A stretch of DNA of 64,000 nucleotides, from the NCBI GenBank assembly GCA_001897445.1, contig MKSX01000014.1, positions 1-64,000 of the forward strand. The letters are read 5' to 3'. Source of the stretch: Alphaproteobacteria bacterium 33-17 (GTDB lineage Bacteria; Pseudomonadota; Alphaproteobacteria; Rickettsiales; 33-17). Below the pieces are notes generated by a model. The model saw nothing but the letters and a program-made list of their open reading frames with translations, did not search any database and was not told where the DNA came from. Shown piece by piece: positions 16,678 to 26,035 of the stretch. Numbering within the stretch: position 1 is the stretch's first letter; every line of letters starts with the position of its first letter. A program made the translations under genes and the position numbers.

Positions 16678-18246
16678 TTAATGTGCTTCACCAGTATCAG
16701 CGTTTGGATCTACTTTTGCAACAAAGCCCATTAAACAAAAGCCAAACAGGAAAATCAAAGATATTGAAACAAATGCATCGTTAAATGAAATAATCAAAGC
16801 TTCTCTGCTCACTAAGCCTGATACCTGTTTAATAGCAGCAAGATTAGGGTCGGTAATTTCGTATTGGCTAAAATTACTAGATAGGTTGTTTATCAGGTTC
16901 ACTGTAACATCTGATACTTCTGTTATATTTTTGCGCATTGTATCAAAATTGATTTTTTTACCATTATTTAGAAGTGTATTAGTAATTGCAAGCCCTATAG
17001 CGCCACCTAAGTTTCTCATTAGGTTATAAAGCCCGCTAGCATTTTTTACTGCTTCTTTAGGCAGCGTTCCAAATGTAATAGTGTTAATTGGTAAGAAGCA
17101 AAACATAAGCGACATACCCCTAATCATTTGAGGTAGGAAAAATTCCCAATAGGCAGATTCAGCGGTAAGCTGGGAATTTAAATATGTGCCTAAGCCAAAC
17201 ATTAAAAGCCCAAAAGATAGCATTATTCTAAGGTCAATTTTCTTAGATGCAATACCTGCTAGTGGTGCTGACAAAAACTGAAATGCACCTGTAACAAACA
17301 TGTAGCTCCCAACTTCTAAACTATTAAAGCCTTTAATTGATGCCAGGTATAACGGCATCAGGAATACTACGTTATATAAACCCCATCCAATAATAAAGCT
17401 AAAGATACAGCCTGTAGTAAAGTTACGGTCTGTGAAAGCTGACAGGTCAATGATTGGCATTTTGGCTTTAAGTTCATGATACATCAGAAATATAAATGAA
17501 ATAGCTGATATACTTGAAAATAGAACAATTGTTTTACTATCAAACCAGTCTTCTTTTGCACCTTCCTCAATAACATATTGTAAGCATCCTAAAGCTAAGG
17601 TAATTAAAAATATTCCAAGGTAATCAATAGATTTTAATAATGAAAGGTCGGGTTTATCAACGTTTACATAATTCCATACTGAATAACAAACAAAAACACC
17701 TGGTATAACATTCATTAAAAATAATACGTGCCAAGAAAAACTTTCGGTAAGATACCCACCTAATATAGGTCCAATAGTAGGTGCCATGGTAACAATTAGC
17801 CCTACCATTACGGTTATCATAGGACGCATCTTAAGTGGAAATATTATAAATATTACAGAAAACACAGTTGGAATCATCGACGCGCCAAAAGCCCCCTGAA
17901 GCGTTCTGAAGACAATCATGGAATTAAGATTCCACGATACGGCGCATAAAAGGCTCATAAGCGTAAAGCCAAGGCATGAAAAGAAAAACAAATATCTGGT
18001 TGAAAAAGTCCTGGCAAGCCAGCCTGATATTGGAATCATGATTACTTCGGCGATTAAATAGCTTGTTTGAATCCAGTTGATTTCATCTAGCGAAGCAGAA
18101 AGACCTGCCTGAATTTCACGTAAAGAACTTGCTACAATTTGAATATCAAGTATTGCCATAAACATGCCGACTGTCATGCTTATAAATCCAATCCAGTCTG
18201 ACCTGCTAAGTTTTGGCGATGAATTATCTTGCCCTGACTGTGACAT
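16678..18246 (-). CDS. emrB: EmrB-type multidrug efflux transporter (DHA2 MFS, 14 spans)
   Basis: The inner-membrane proton antiporter of a tripartite drug pump. The 522 aa fit the 14-span DHA2 family, with the first span region MFMAILDIQIVASSLREIQ, INWIQTSYLIAE after it, and the antiporter motif GPILGGYLTESFSWHVLFLMN near residue 155. It overlaps the end of the membrane fusion protein gene by 23 nt, so the pair forms one operon. A TolC-like outer membrane partner is not in this window. Substrates are probably hydrophobic toxic compounds. Confidence 0.92.
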   Translation of the reverse strand: MSQSGQDNSSPKLSRSDWIGFISMTVGMFMAILDIQIVASSLREIQAGLSASLDEINWIQTSYLIAEVIMIPISGWLARTFSTRYLFFFSCLGFTLMSLLCAVSWNLNSMIVFRTLQGAFGASMIPTVFSVIFIIFPLKMRPMITVMVGLIVTMAPTIGPILGGYLTESFSWHVLFLMNVIPGVFVCYSVWNYVNVDKPDLSLLKSIDYLGIFLITLALGCLQYVIEEGAKEDWFDSKTIVLFSSISAISFIFLMYHELKAKMPIIDLSAFTDRNFTTGCIFSFIIGWGLYNVVFLMPLYLASIKGFNSLEVGSYMFVTGAFQFLSAPLAGIASKKIDLRIMLSFGLLMFGLGTYLNSQLTAESAYWEFFLPQMIRGMSLMFCFLPINTITFGTLPKEAVKNASGLYNLMRNLGGAIGLAITNTLLNNGKKINFDTMRKNITEVSDVTVNLINNLSSNFSQYEITDPNLAAIKQVSGLVSREALIISFNDAFVSISLIFLFGFCLMGFVAKVDPNADTGEAH

Positions 18247-19255
18247 AAGCAGACATCCCTGATTTTACTTGATTATTAGGTTCATCAAACACAATTTTCA
18301 CAGGAATACGCTGCACAACTTTTGTAAAGTTACCAGTAGCATTTTCAGCTGGAAGTAAGCTAAACTCGCTTCCTGTAGCAGGTGAAATACTCTGAATTTT
18401 ACCATACATTTTTTTGCCTTTATATGTATCAACCTCAATAATCGACATCTGACCTTCTTTCATTTTTTTTAGCTGAGTTTCTTTAAAGTTAGCCTCTACC
18501 CATATTTTATCTTTGCTGATTAAATAACCTAAAGCCATACCAGGCTGTATTAGTTGCCCTTTTTTCATAATAGATTTGCCAAGTATACCATCAAATTTTG
18601 CTTTAATTTCTGTATTATCCAGATTAATTTTCGCAAGCTCAAGGTCAGCGGTAGCAATATTCAGCTGCTCTTTAGCCTCTTTTAACTGTGACTCTAATAT
18701 ATGAAGCTGACGCTCACTACTGCTTAGCTGAAGATTTTTAATATCAAAATCTGCCTGTGCACCTTTTAATGATTCGTTTGCAACATCAAGTCTTTGCTGG
18801 GAAGCATTGCCACTTTTGACAAGGTCTATCACCCTGGTGTAGTCATTGTTCGCTCTTTTAAAGCTAGCTTCTGAGGATGCTACAGATGCTTTGGCCTGAT
18901 TAATATTATTTTGTTGAAGCTGTAGTTGCTGATTGATTTCTTCAATTTTAGCCTGAGATAACCCTATGCTAGCTTCCGCTTTTTGAAGAGCCGCCATATA
19001 GTCGCGGTTATCAACTTTTGCAAGTATGTCGCCTGCTTTAACTTCACTATTATCATCAAACAGAACTTCTTCGATATAACCCGTTACTTTAGGGCGTATT
19101 ACAATTGTTTCGGCTTTGATGTATGCGTTGTCTGTGCTTTCAAAATGGCGTGAAAATAACAACCAGTAAAATACTAAAAATACAGCAATAAGCCCGAATA
19201 TAATAGGTATAGATTTTTTAATTCTGTTTTTATCTAAATCGTCCAGTTGCTTCAT
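18224..19255 (-). CDS. emrA: EmrA-type membrane fusion protein (HlyD family)
   Basis: The periplasmic adaptor that joins the EmrB transporter to an outer membrane channel. One N-terminal span (about residues 14-33) is followed by the HlyD biotinyl-lipoyl half motif VDNRDY and VTGYIEEVLFDDNSEVKAGD, a long coiled-coil hairpin (about residues 80-205, rich in Q, A, S, E), and the second lipoyl and beta-barrel parts (IKAKFDGILGKS, GQMSIIEVDTYKGKKM). The 343-aa length is normal. An AAGGA ribosome site precedes the ATG. It is first in the emrAB operon. Confidence 0.92.
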   Translation of the reverse strand: MKQLDDLDKNRIKKSIPIIFGLIAVFLVFYWLLFSRHFESTDNAYIKAETIVIRPKVTGYIEEVLFDDNSEVKAGDILAKVDNRDYMAALQKAEASIGLSQAKIEEINQQLQLQQNNINQAKASVASSEASFKRANNDYTRVIDLVKSGNASQQRLDVANESLKGAQADFDIKNLQLSSSERQLHILESQLKEAKEQLNIATADLELAKINLDNTEIKAKFDGILGKSIMKKGQLIQPGMALGYLISKDKIWVEANFKETQLKKMKEGQMSIIEVDTYKGKKMYGKIQSISPATGSEFSLLPAENATGNFTKVVQRIPVKIVFDEPNNQVKSGMSAYVTVRAR

Positions 19256-19481
19256 GATGTTCCTTTCTAAAATTGCGCCGACAAAGTTGCACCTAAATAA
19301 AATTCAGTATACAGCTTAGATATTAGGGGTACTTTGATAAATTTATAGCAGTTTGATGATATCACAATTTGAATTATTTTCAACGCCCGAATAGATATAA
19401 ATATGTGTTCATTATTTTTGTTTTGCTATATTTACAGGTTTTTTGTAACATTGAGGTATTCACATAATTAAAAGTACTTAA

Positions 19482-20189
19482 ATGATAGAAAATTGGACGG
19501 CTGGAAAGGTAAAGTTTAACCAGTATGCTTTTGTACATAACGGCTACATGAACGAAAAAGGCGCTTGTTTAGGTTTGTCAATTGACTGGCTGAGGTATAT
19601 ATCTAAATACCATGGAAGTGAATACATAACTGATAAATATAACTATATTGTTAATTATTCAGATGATTATTATGATTTTGATACTGATACTCCTTATGAA
19701 TATACAACTTCAAAAAATTTTTACAACAGAATCAATTATTACCAGATTTACGGTAATCAGATGATTAACAATTATACTTTAACAGATATTGATAAATGTA
19801 AAACATTGCCAGAACATGGTATTTTAGCCCTTTATAACAATTATGAATATTATGGTCATGCAACTGTATATTCAATTGAAAAATATGATAATAAATATGT
19901 CTTGGCATATTTTGACGCAAATATTGGTGAGTTTGAGGGTATATTTTACGATAGTATAGATAATGTGAAGCAAGATTTGAAAACTTTAGTAAAATATATG
20001 GCTGATAATTATAGTGAATATATTAATGGTGAGTGTTATTTTGACGAGATATTGGTATTAGAAAATACTGACAAATTTGTTGATGATATGTATAACAGCT
20101 GGAAAAAGGAAAAACAATATATTGAAAATATGGGAATTTATGCTGATTCTCCAAATTTTACAGAAATTAAAGATTATATTTATAGTTAA
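19482..20189 (+). CDS. candidate C58 (YopT/AvrPphB-like) cysteine protease, 235 aa
   Basis: Three short blocks fit the catalytic triad of clan CA family C58: GACLGLSIDWL with Cys29, YGHATVYSI with His126, and AYFDANIGEF with Asp145. The order and the short His-Asp distance match YopT and AvrPphB, including the FD-N-GEF pattern around the acid. C58 enzymes are effectors that cut host proteins (Rho GTPases for YopT, PBS1-like kinases for AvrPphB), or toxin domains. No signal peptide or membrane span is seen. The protein is very rich in Y, N and D. It ends 9 nt before the F-box-like/LRR gene, suggesting an operon. The fold call is from motifs only. Confidence 0.6.
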   Translation: MIENWTAGKVKFNQYAFVHNGYMNEKGACLGLSIDWLRYISKYHGSEYITDKYNYIVNYSDDYYDFDTDTPYEYTTSKNFYNRINYYQIYGNQMINNYTLTDIDKCKTLPEHGILALYNNYEYYGHATVYSIEKYDNKYVLAYFDANIGEFEGIFYDSIDNVKQDLKTLVKYMADNYSEYINGECYFDEILVLENTDKFVDDMYNSWKKEKQYIENMGIYADSPNFTEIKDYIYS

Positions 20190-20198
20190 CTAACTAAT

Positions 20199-22310
20199 AT
20201 GAAGAGAAAAGCAAGTAGTAATGAACTTCGAGAAGCAATAAAAAAGAAGTTTAAGGCATATCACCCTCAGGAATTTAGGTATGATTTTCATAGTATTGCA
20301 CAACATTACCAGTCTATTGTTCAAAAAATTGCTGAATTTTTAGAAACTCCTGTTCTTTCTAAGCTCAACAGAACTTTTAGGGGTATGAAACTACCTGTAA
20401 ATATCACTCTGCAAAAAGATCCTGGTTATTTTAAAAATGCATTTAAAAGAATTACGGGTGATCAAAAAAAATGGCAAAGATATTTAGAAAAAAATAAATT
20501 ATCCAAAACACTTAATGCTACAATTATCCCCAAAAAGCAAGATGGTATATCTGAGGGTGAGATAGTAAAGAGCCTTGAAAATGTAAAAAATTTAAATATT
20601 CATAGGGTGAAAATTGGTTATGATTATATTTCTGAAGATGTAGAAAATCTGAGTTTGACACAAATTGTTATAATTAGTAAGGGAAAAACAAAGCCAGAAT
20701 TTACTCAATTTAAGTTCTTAAATCATCTATATGTAAGAAAACTTCAATTCCAATATTCTAATATTGAAAATTTCATAAAGTACCTTATAAATGCCAAAAG
20801 CCTAGACGTTGATGTAAGTTTTTTAAATTATTTGACTAATAAAATTATTTTTCAAAATGCAGAAAAATTAAGTATTTATGTTAATGAAGCTAAGCCTATG
20901 CAAAATATCAAGGCATGTTTTCCAAATCTTAAAAAAGTTATGTTAAATATTGAGCCTGGTCTAGATATCCCATTTTATGCCAATAAACTTGGCGAGATTT
21001 TTAGTGAAATAGATTATTGTGAGATTATATTTTGCAATAATTATAAGCAAAATTTTTTATTAGATCTTAGTCATTTTGAGGAGCTAAAGTTTTTAAAGCT
21101 ACAAGACAAATCATATGAAACGAAGCTTTCAAATGTAAAGTGGCCTCTAAGAGTTAAATTTTTGGAAGTGAGTTTAAATTTTGATAAGTGTTATTTTTAC
21201 AACCTAGATCCTACTTTTACGGAAAGTCTTAAGGTTCCTGTAAGCGATAAAAGATCATTTGAGAGTTTTCAGCTAAATCCATATGGAACTTATACCTATG
21301 GAGATTTTATTAATCTTAAAGCTTTGACCCTAAATACTATTGATTGTATAGGTGATATAACTGTAATCAAAAGCCACAAGTTTAGCGATGATTTGAGCTT
21401 AAAATTGGTATTCTCATACAGGCAATGGACAGAATTACAAAACAATCATTATTTACTATGCGTTTTAGAAACCCTTTCTCGAACAGTAAGTATATCCTAT
21501 GAGGTAGACTGTCATTCTCATTTTAAGCCATTAGAGGTATTAATTCCGAATATACTGCTTGAAAAATGTGGTAATGTACCTGATATTAATCTGATTAATG
21601 TTGCTGATAATACAATTGAACGTCTTTCTGTGGGAAATAAACCCCATAGTATGGTAGAAATAAACCTTAAGAATTTTAGTAAGTTTAAGATTCGTTATCT
21701 TGATTTGTCCGAATGCGAGTACCTGCAATCTATTCCAATTCTCCCATTATTTACTGGTAGCGTTTTATTAGCTAAAGGTCAAAATCTAAGTATCCACCAC
21801 CTTGTTAGGTATAATTTGCATGTAAACTTTGAGATTTTTGTTAAAAATCAGCAAACCTATGAAAAAAGAGATTTTTTTCATAAGTTTCAGATAATTGATT
21901 TTAAAACAAACGATAGCATTGCTCATCTTAAAAACCCTTACATGCTAAAGGAGTCTTTTGCTAAATATTACCGTTTTGCTGAGTCATTCGCCTTTTATGA
22001 GGTTAATGTTCAAAATGTTATGTTTAATAAATTTTCTAATCAAATCAAATATATAGCTTTTTATAATTGTTATTTTGGTAATGACTTAGATTTAAGTGAA
22101 ACAAATATTGAGCATATTATGATACAGAGTAATAATATACAAAATATAATATTACCAGCTAGCCTTAAGTATTTAGAAGTTAAGAGTTCAGAGACAATTG
22201 TGTATTATAATACTCTAATTTTAAATAATTCTCACATTAACTGGAGAGAGGTAACTCTTGTAGATATACCTGCCAAAGATCAAAATCTATCTTCAATAGC
22301 TATAAATTAA
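20199..22310 (+). CDS. leucine-rich-repeat protein with F-box-like N-terminus, 703 aa
   Basis: Residues about 37-63 (YQSIVQKIAEFLETP, then LSKLNRTFRGM) resemble an F-box. The rest is irregular leucine-rich repeats: FEELKFLKLQ, LRVKFLEVSL, NLKALTLN, IRYLDLSECEYLQSIP, LKYLEV. F-box plus LRR is the layout of eukaryotic FBXL substrate receptors and of some bacterial effectors that borrow host SCF ligases. It lies 9 nt after the C58-like protease gene. The next gene (22436) is a paralogue: both end with an NSHINW block. The F-box call is weak by eye; the LRR call is firmer. Confidence 0.65.
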   Translation: MKRKASSNELREAIKKKFKAYHPQEFRYDFHSIAQHYQSIVQKIAEFLETPVLSKLNRTFRGMKLPVNITLQKDPGYFKNAFKRITGDQKKWQRYLEKNKLSKTLNATIIPKKQDGISEGEIVKSLENVKNLNIHRVKIGYDYISEDVENLSLTQIVIISKGKTKPEFTQFKFLNHLYVRKLQFQYSNIENFIKYLINAKSLDVDVSFLNYLTNKIIFQNAEKLSIYVNEAKPMQNIKACFPNLKKVMLNIEPGLDIPFYANKLGEIFSEIDYCEIIFCNNYKQNFLLDLSHFEELKFLKLQDKSYETKLSNVKWPLRVKFLEVSLNFDKCYFYNLDPTFTESLKVPVSDKRSFESFQLNPYGTYTYGDFINLKALTLNTIDCIGDITVIKSHKFSDDLSLKLVFSYRQWTELQNNHYLLCVLETLSRTVSISYEVDCHSHFKPLEVLIPNILLEKCGNVPDINLINVADNTIERLSVGNKPHSMVEINLKNFSKFKIRYLDLSECEYLQSIPILPLFTGSVLLAKGQNLSIHHLVRYNLHVNFEIFVKNQQTYEKRDFFHKFQIIDFKTNDSIAHLKNPYMLKESFAKYYRFAESFAFYEVNVQNVMFNKFSNQIKYIAFYNCYFGNDLDLSETNIEHIMIQSNNIQNIILPASLKYLEVKSSETIVYYNTLILNNSHINWREVTLVDIPAKDQNLSSIAIN

Positions 22311-22374
22311 TTTATAAATTTCAAATACTTATCAAAAGATTACAAAAATATTAACAAAATATATTGCAAAATAG

Positions 22375-22389
22375 TTAACGATATGTTAA
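22375..22389. promoter_or_regulatory. possible CtrA box upstream of the second LRR gene
   Basis: TTAACGATATGTTAA has the TTAA-N7-TTAA form bound by the cell-cycle regulator CtrA, 47 nt before the start codon at 22436. It matches the consensus spacing but not the CCAT core, and AT-rich DNA yields such spacings by chance. Confidence 0.35.
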
Positions 22390-22435
22390 CTATGGTCTCA
22401 AAAGTTTAATATATTATTAATAATGAGTAATTTTT

Positions 22436-24298
22436 ATGTCGTTAAGTAAATCTTTCATATCTAGTTTTAAAATAAATAAGTGGAATAGCAAGCCTACTCA
22501 TAAAAATGAAGACGCTTCAACAGTAAATATACCTGAAGTTTTAGTAATTGAATCATCAAAATTTATTGAATATACAAATTACAATCCAAATCTTGCAAGA
22601 ATAAAAGAATTGGAAATACTATCTTATAGTGGTAACCAATTTTATGGGATTTATAATAACTTAAGGAACTTTTCTAAACTTAAGAAACTTACTTTACACT
22701 CAACTAAAGTTGAATTACCTATGTTGCCAGACTCAATTGAAGAATTAAACTTACATAACGCTAATTTAGTAGCCAATAGCTATAACGGAGTAGCATTAAA
22801 TTTGAAAAAGTTTTGGAGTGATAATAGCTCTGGCATATTTCCTTTATTCTTTATACAAAATGCACAGGAAATAACGATTAATACTTCAATATTAAAGCAT
22901 AATGAAAATGCAATTGAGAAAAAAAATATAGTATTTAAAAATCTTAAAACTTTAACTTTATGTTGTGCTATGGGCAAAAAGGAATTTGCAAATATAGATT
23001 ATTTCAAATTATTCCCAGTGTTAGAGAATATTAATATTATTATTGGTGAAAATATTGAAAATATAGACTCTATAAATCAGATTTTTCTTCATCTTGGAGA
23101 TAAGCTTAAAACAATAAATATATCTTCAGAATGTAAGAAACACTTAAAGGTTGATTTTAGTATGATTAATCAGGTATGCAAAATTGAAATTCATGACAAA
23201 ACAGAAAAATTGAAAATTATTTATCCAGATAATCAACTTCAAAATAATAAATATTACTTAGATGTTAAGGATTGTCTAACAACATTTTTGGATAATATTT
23301 TTAAAAATCCAAATCTAAAAAATATTACCTATAATTTATTAGTAACGCTAGAAGATATCAATATACTTAATCAATTAACTAATGACCAACAGAATCATTT
23401 TAAAGAAATTATTCTTAAAAATAACATAAATATTTATATACATAATAATAAAACTTTTGACTTAAAAATCCCTAGTGTATTCTTTTACAGAGGTTATCAA
23501 ATTGTTCCAGTTTATATTTCAGATAATAATATAGTGCAAAAGTTAACCTACCCATCTGATACTAAAGCAGTAGAACTTGCCCATTTTAATAATATACGAA
23601 TTGCTGAAGTAGATTTATCAAACTGCTTAAATCTTGAAAAGGTTTCAAAAATTAATAATAATGTTAATGTTATTACATTGGCAATAGATTCAGATGTTAA
23701 ATCCTCTGATATATATTATAATAATCCAAATTCTTTAGTTAAAGTGCAAGTTAACTTAGGTAATAGCTGCAAAGTTTCATCAATTACAAATGAAGAAATT
23801 TCAGTTAAAGGTCCATTTTTAGAGTCATTTAAATATTGTATAAGTACCTTAGATTACGCTGAAGCAATCTTCCCTTTAGCTAGAAAAATTGTATTTGAAG
23901 GCTGTGATCTTACAAATTTTTCATTTGAAAATATTCCATCAGGCGTTGAATGCTTTGAATTTATCAATTGCACAGGTAACTTGGTTATCAATAACGATAA
24001 CATAAAATTTGTAAGTGCAGATTATTCAAACTTTAGCTTCATCAAATTATCCAAAAATATTAGAACTTTAAATATTATTAATAATATAAATGATTATGTA
24101 TATAATGAAAATATACAGGAATATATTATGATGCTTAATTCACATATTAATTGGCAAAATATACTATTTTATATTAATGGATATCAAATGGAAACTCGTC
24201 CTTTAAATCAAGATAGGTATGCATTTTATAGAATAGATTTTGACGATCGCAGTATAACAAGCAACGATGAAAGTCTTTCAATGGATCTAGCAAATTAA
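22436..24298 (+). CDS. leucine-rich-repeat protein, 620 aa
   Basis: Irregular LRRs run through most of the protein: IKELEILSYSGNQF, LKKLTLHSTKVELP, IEELNLHNANL, LKTLTLCCAM, IAEVDLSNCLNLEKV. The C-terminus (MLNSHINWQNILFYI) matches the end of the preceding gene (LNNSHINWREVTLVDI), so the two are tandem duplicates. The F-box-like segment seen in the first paralogue is not obvious here. It is likely a protein-binding effector, but no enzyme domain is seen. The start ATG has a weak ribosome site; a possible CtrA box lies upstream. Confidence 0.7.
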   Translation: MSLSKSFISSFKINKWNSKPTHKNEDASTVNIPEVLVIESSKFIEYTNYNPNLARIKELEILSYSGNQFYGIYNNLRNFSKLKKLTLHSTKVELPMLPDSIEELNLHNANLVANSYNGVALNLKKFWSDNSSGIFPLFFIQNAQEITINTSILKHNENAIEKKNIVFKNLKTLTLCCAMGKKEFANIDYFKLFPVLENINIIIGENIENIDSINQIFLHLGDKLKTINISSECKKHLKVDFSMINQVCKIEIHDKTEKLKIIYPDNQLQNNKYYLDVKDCLTTFLDNIFKNPNLKNITYNLLVTLEDINILNQLTNDQQNHFKEIILKNNINIYIHNNKTFDLKIPSVFFYRGYQIVPVYISDNNIVQKLTYPSDTKAVELAHFNNIRIAEVDLSNCLNLEKVSKINNNVNVITLAIDSDVKSSDIYYNNPNSLVKVQVNLGNSCKVSSITNEEISVKGPFLESFKYCISTLDYAEAIFPLARKIVFEGCDLTNFSFENIPSGVECFEFINCTGNLVINNDNIKFVSADYSNFSFIKLSKNIRTLNIINNINDYVYNENIQEYIMMLNSHINWQNILFYINGYQMETRPLNQDRYAFYRIDFDDRSITSNDESLSMDLAN

Positions 24299-24307
24299 TT
24301 ACTAAAA

Positions 24308-24335
24308 TAAAAGGGGCTATTCCTCGCCCCTTAAA
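24308..24335 (-). terminator. bidirectional terminator between LRR gene and msbA operon
   Basis: AAGGGGC (24311-24317) and GCCCCTT (24326-24332) form a 7-bp stem with an 8-nt loop. On the minus strand it is followed by CCTTTTATTTTAG, a good T-tract, so it mainly ends the rluD-uvrB-pmbA-msbA operon. The hairpin overlaps the last codons of msbA. Confidence 0.75.
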
Positions 24336-26032
24336 TATAGCTTGTAATAGTATCCTTCTTTTTTCATAAGGTCTTCGTGGGTACCTGATTCTACTATTTT
24401 ACCGTGCTGCATAACATAAATTAGATCGGCATCGATAATAGTTGAAAGTCTATGAGCAATAATAAGATTAGTTTTACCACGCCTTATACGCTTAATATTT
24501 TCCATGATTTTAGCCTCAACGATGTTATCAAGGCTTGATGTTGCTTCATCGAGTATCATGATTGCTGCATTTTTGAGTAAAGCTCTGGCGATAGCTATGC
24601 GTTGACGCTGGCCACCCGAAAGTTTATTCCCACCTTGACCAATTTGAGCATCAAGTGAGCAAAAGTCAGTAACTAAAGCATTTTCTGCTGCTTGTGTAAT
24701 TTCATCTACTGATGCTCTTAAGTTACCATAGGCAATATTGTTTTCTACTGTATCATCAAAAATAGCTACTTCCTGTGTTACTATAGCTATATTATCACGT
24801 ACGGATCTTAAATAAGATTCTTTGATATCTTGGTTGTCTATAAAAATGCTACCAGAATTTGGGTCATAAAGTCTGAGTAATAAATTGATAAGTGTTGACT
24901 TACCGCTACCTGACTCACCAACAATAGCAATGGTTTTTGCAGGTGGTATAATTAATGTAAAATCTTTCAAAATATTATTTTCGCCATATTTAAAGGTAAT
25001 ATCTTTAAATACAATTTCACCGTTAGAAACTTTCAAATCACTGGCATCTGATTCTTCACGAATTTCTGGTTTGTTGTCAATAAGTGCAAAATAGCGTTTT
25101 GCGGCAGCTAAACCTTCCTGAAGATTTGTATTTAGGTCTGACAAAGTTTTAAGTGGTTTGTACGCAATAATCAATGCTGCAATAAATGAAAAGAAACTAC
25201 CAGCTGTTGTGACGCCTTCCATAACTTGGCTTCCGCCGTACCAAACAACAAGTGCTACAGCAATGCCCCCAAATGATTCCATGATAGGTGAAGAAACAGA
25301 TTCTGTTCTGGCAGCTTTTAAATATAATCCCAAAATGCCATTTATAATTTTACTGGCTCTTGAAATTTCATAATCTTCACGGTTATATGACTTTATAATA
25401 CGTATATTTTTAAACGTTTCGTCAAGCTGAGCCGTATAGTTTCCAAGTTCTTCCTGAGTACGGGTTGCAAGTTTACGCATACGCTTACCAAGCCTTATTA
25501 TAGGATGGATAGTTACTGGAAAAACAATCAAAGCTAAAACTGATAATAACCAATTTTGGTAAATCATTACGCCAACTAAAAATACTAATGATAAAAAGTC
25601 GCGGGCAATACCTGTAAGTACCGTTGAAACAGAGTTACGCATTGTATTTATATCTATGGTAAACCTTGAAATAAGCTTACCAGAAGAAAATGAATTTATA
25701 TAGGCTAGGTCAGAATTAATTAAATGATCATATAGGTCAATTTGCATTTCGGTAATGATTTTTTGACCTAATTTTTTCATAAGATAGTTCTGGAAAAAAC
25801 TTGCAAAGCCCTTCATTACCGCAAGTCCAAATACTATAAATGTTATTGAATAAAGCATACTCATATCTTTATTAATAAAGATTTTGTCTAGCATTGGCTG
25901 TATAAGGTAGGCATTCATACCATTACCAATCGCCACAAAAATCATAGCAATTGTACTAAAAATGATTAGGGCTTTATACTTAAAAACATAGGTAGAAATT
26001 AGCCTTTTTAAAATGCTGTATGATCCGTCCAT
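24317..26032 (-). CDS. msbA: lipid A/lipid export ABC transporter MsbA
   Basis: A half-size ABC exporter (571 aa): six-span membrane domain (about residues 15-305) and an ATPase domain with Walker A GESGSGKSTL (near 371), the signature LSGGQRQRIAIARAL (near 475) and Walker B MILDEATSSLD. MsbA homodimers flip the lipid A core across the inner membrane. Size and MsbA-like order support the call; a more general lipid or drug exporter is possible. It is the last gene of the minus-strand operon, 3 nt after pmbA. Confidence 0.88.
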   Translation of the reverse strand: MDGSYSILKRLISTYVFKYKALIIFSTIAMIFVAIGNGMNAYLIQPMLDKIFINKDMSMLYSITFIVFGLAVMKGFASFFQNYLMKKLGQKIITEMQIDLYDHLINSDLAYINSFSSGKLISRFTIDINTMRNSVSTVLTGIARDFLSLVFLVGVMIYQNWLLSVLALIVFPVTIHPIIRLGKRMRKLATRTQEELGNYTAQLDETFKNIRIIKSYNREDYEISRASKIINGILGLYLKAARTESVSSPIMESFGGIAVALVVWYGGSQVMEGVTTAGSFFSFIAALIIAYKPLKTLSDLNTNLQEGLAAAKRYFALIDNKPEIREESDASDLKVSNGEIVFKDITFKYGENNILKDFTLIIPPAKTIAIVGESGSGKSTLINLLLRLYDPNSGSIFIDNQDIKESYLRSVRDNIAIVTQEVAIFDDTVENNIAYGNLRASVDEITQAAENALVTDFCSLDAQIGQGGNKLSGGQRQRIAIARALLKNAAIMILDEATSSLDNIVEAKIMENIKRIRRGKTNLIIAHRLSTIIDADLIYVMQHGKIVESGTHEDLMKKEGYYYKLYLRGEE

Positions 26033-26035
26033 AGT

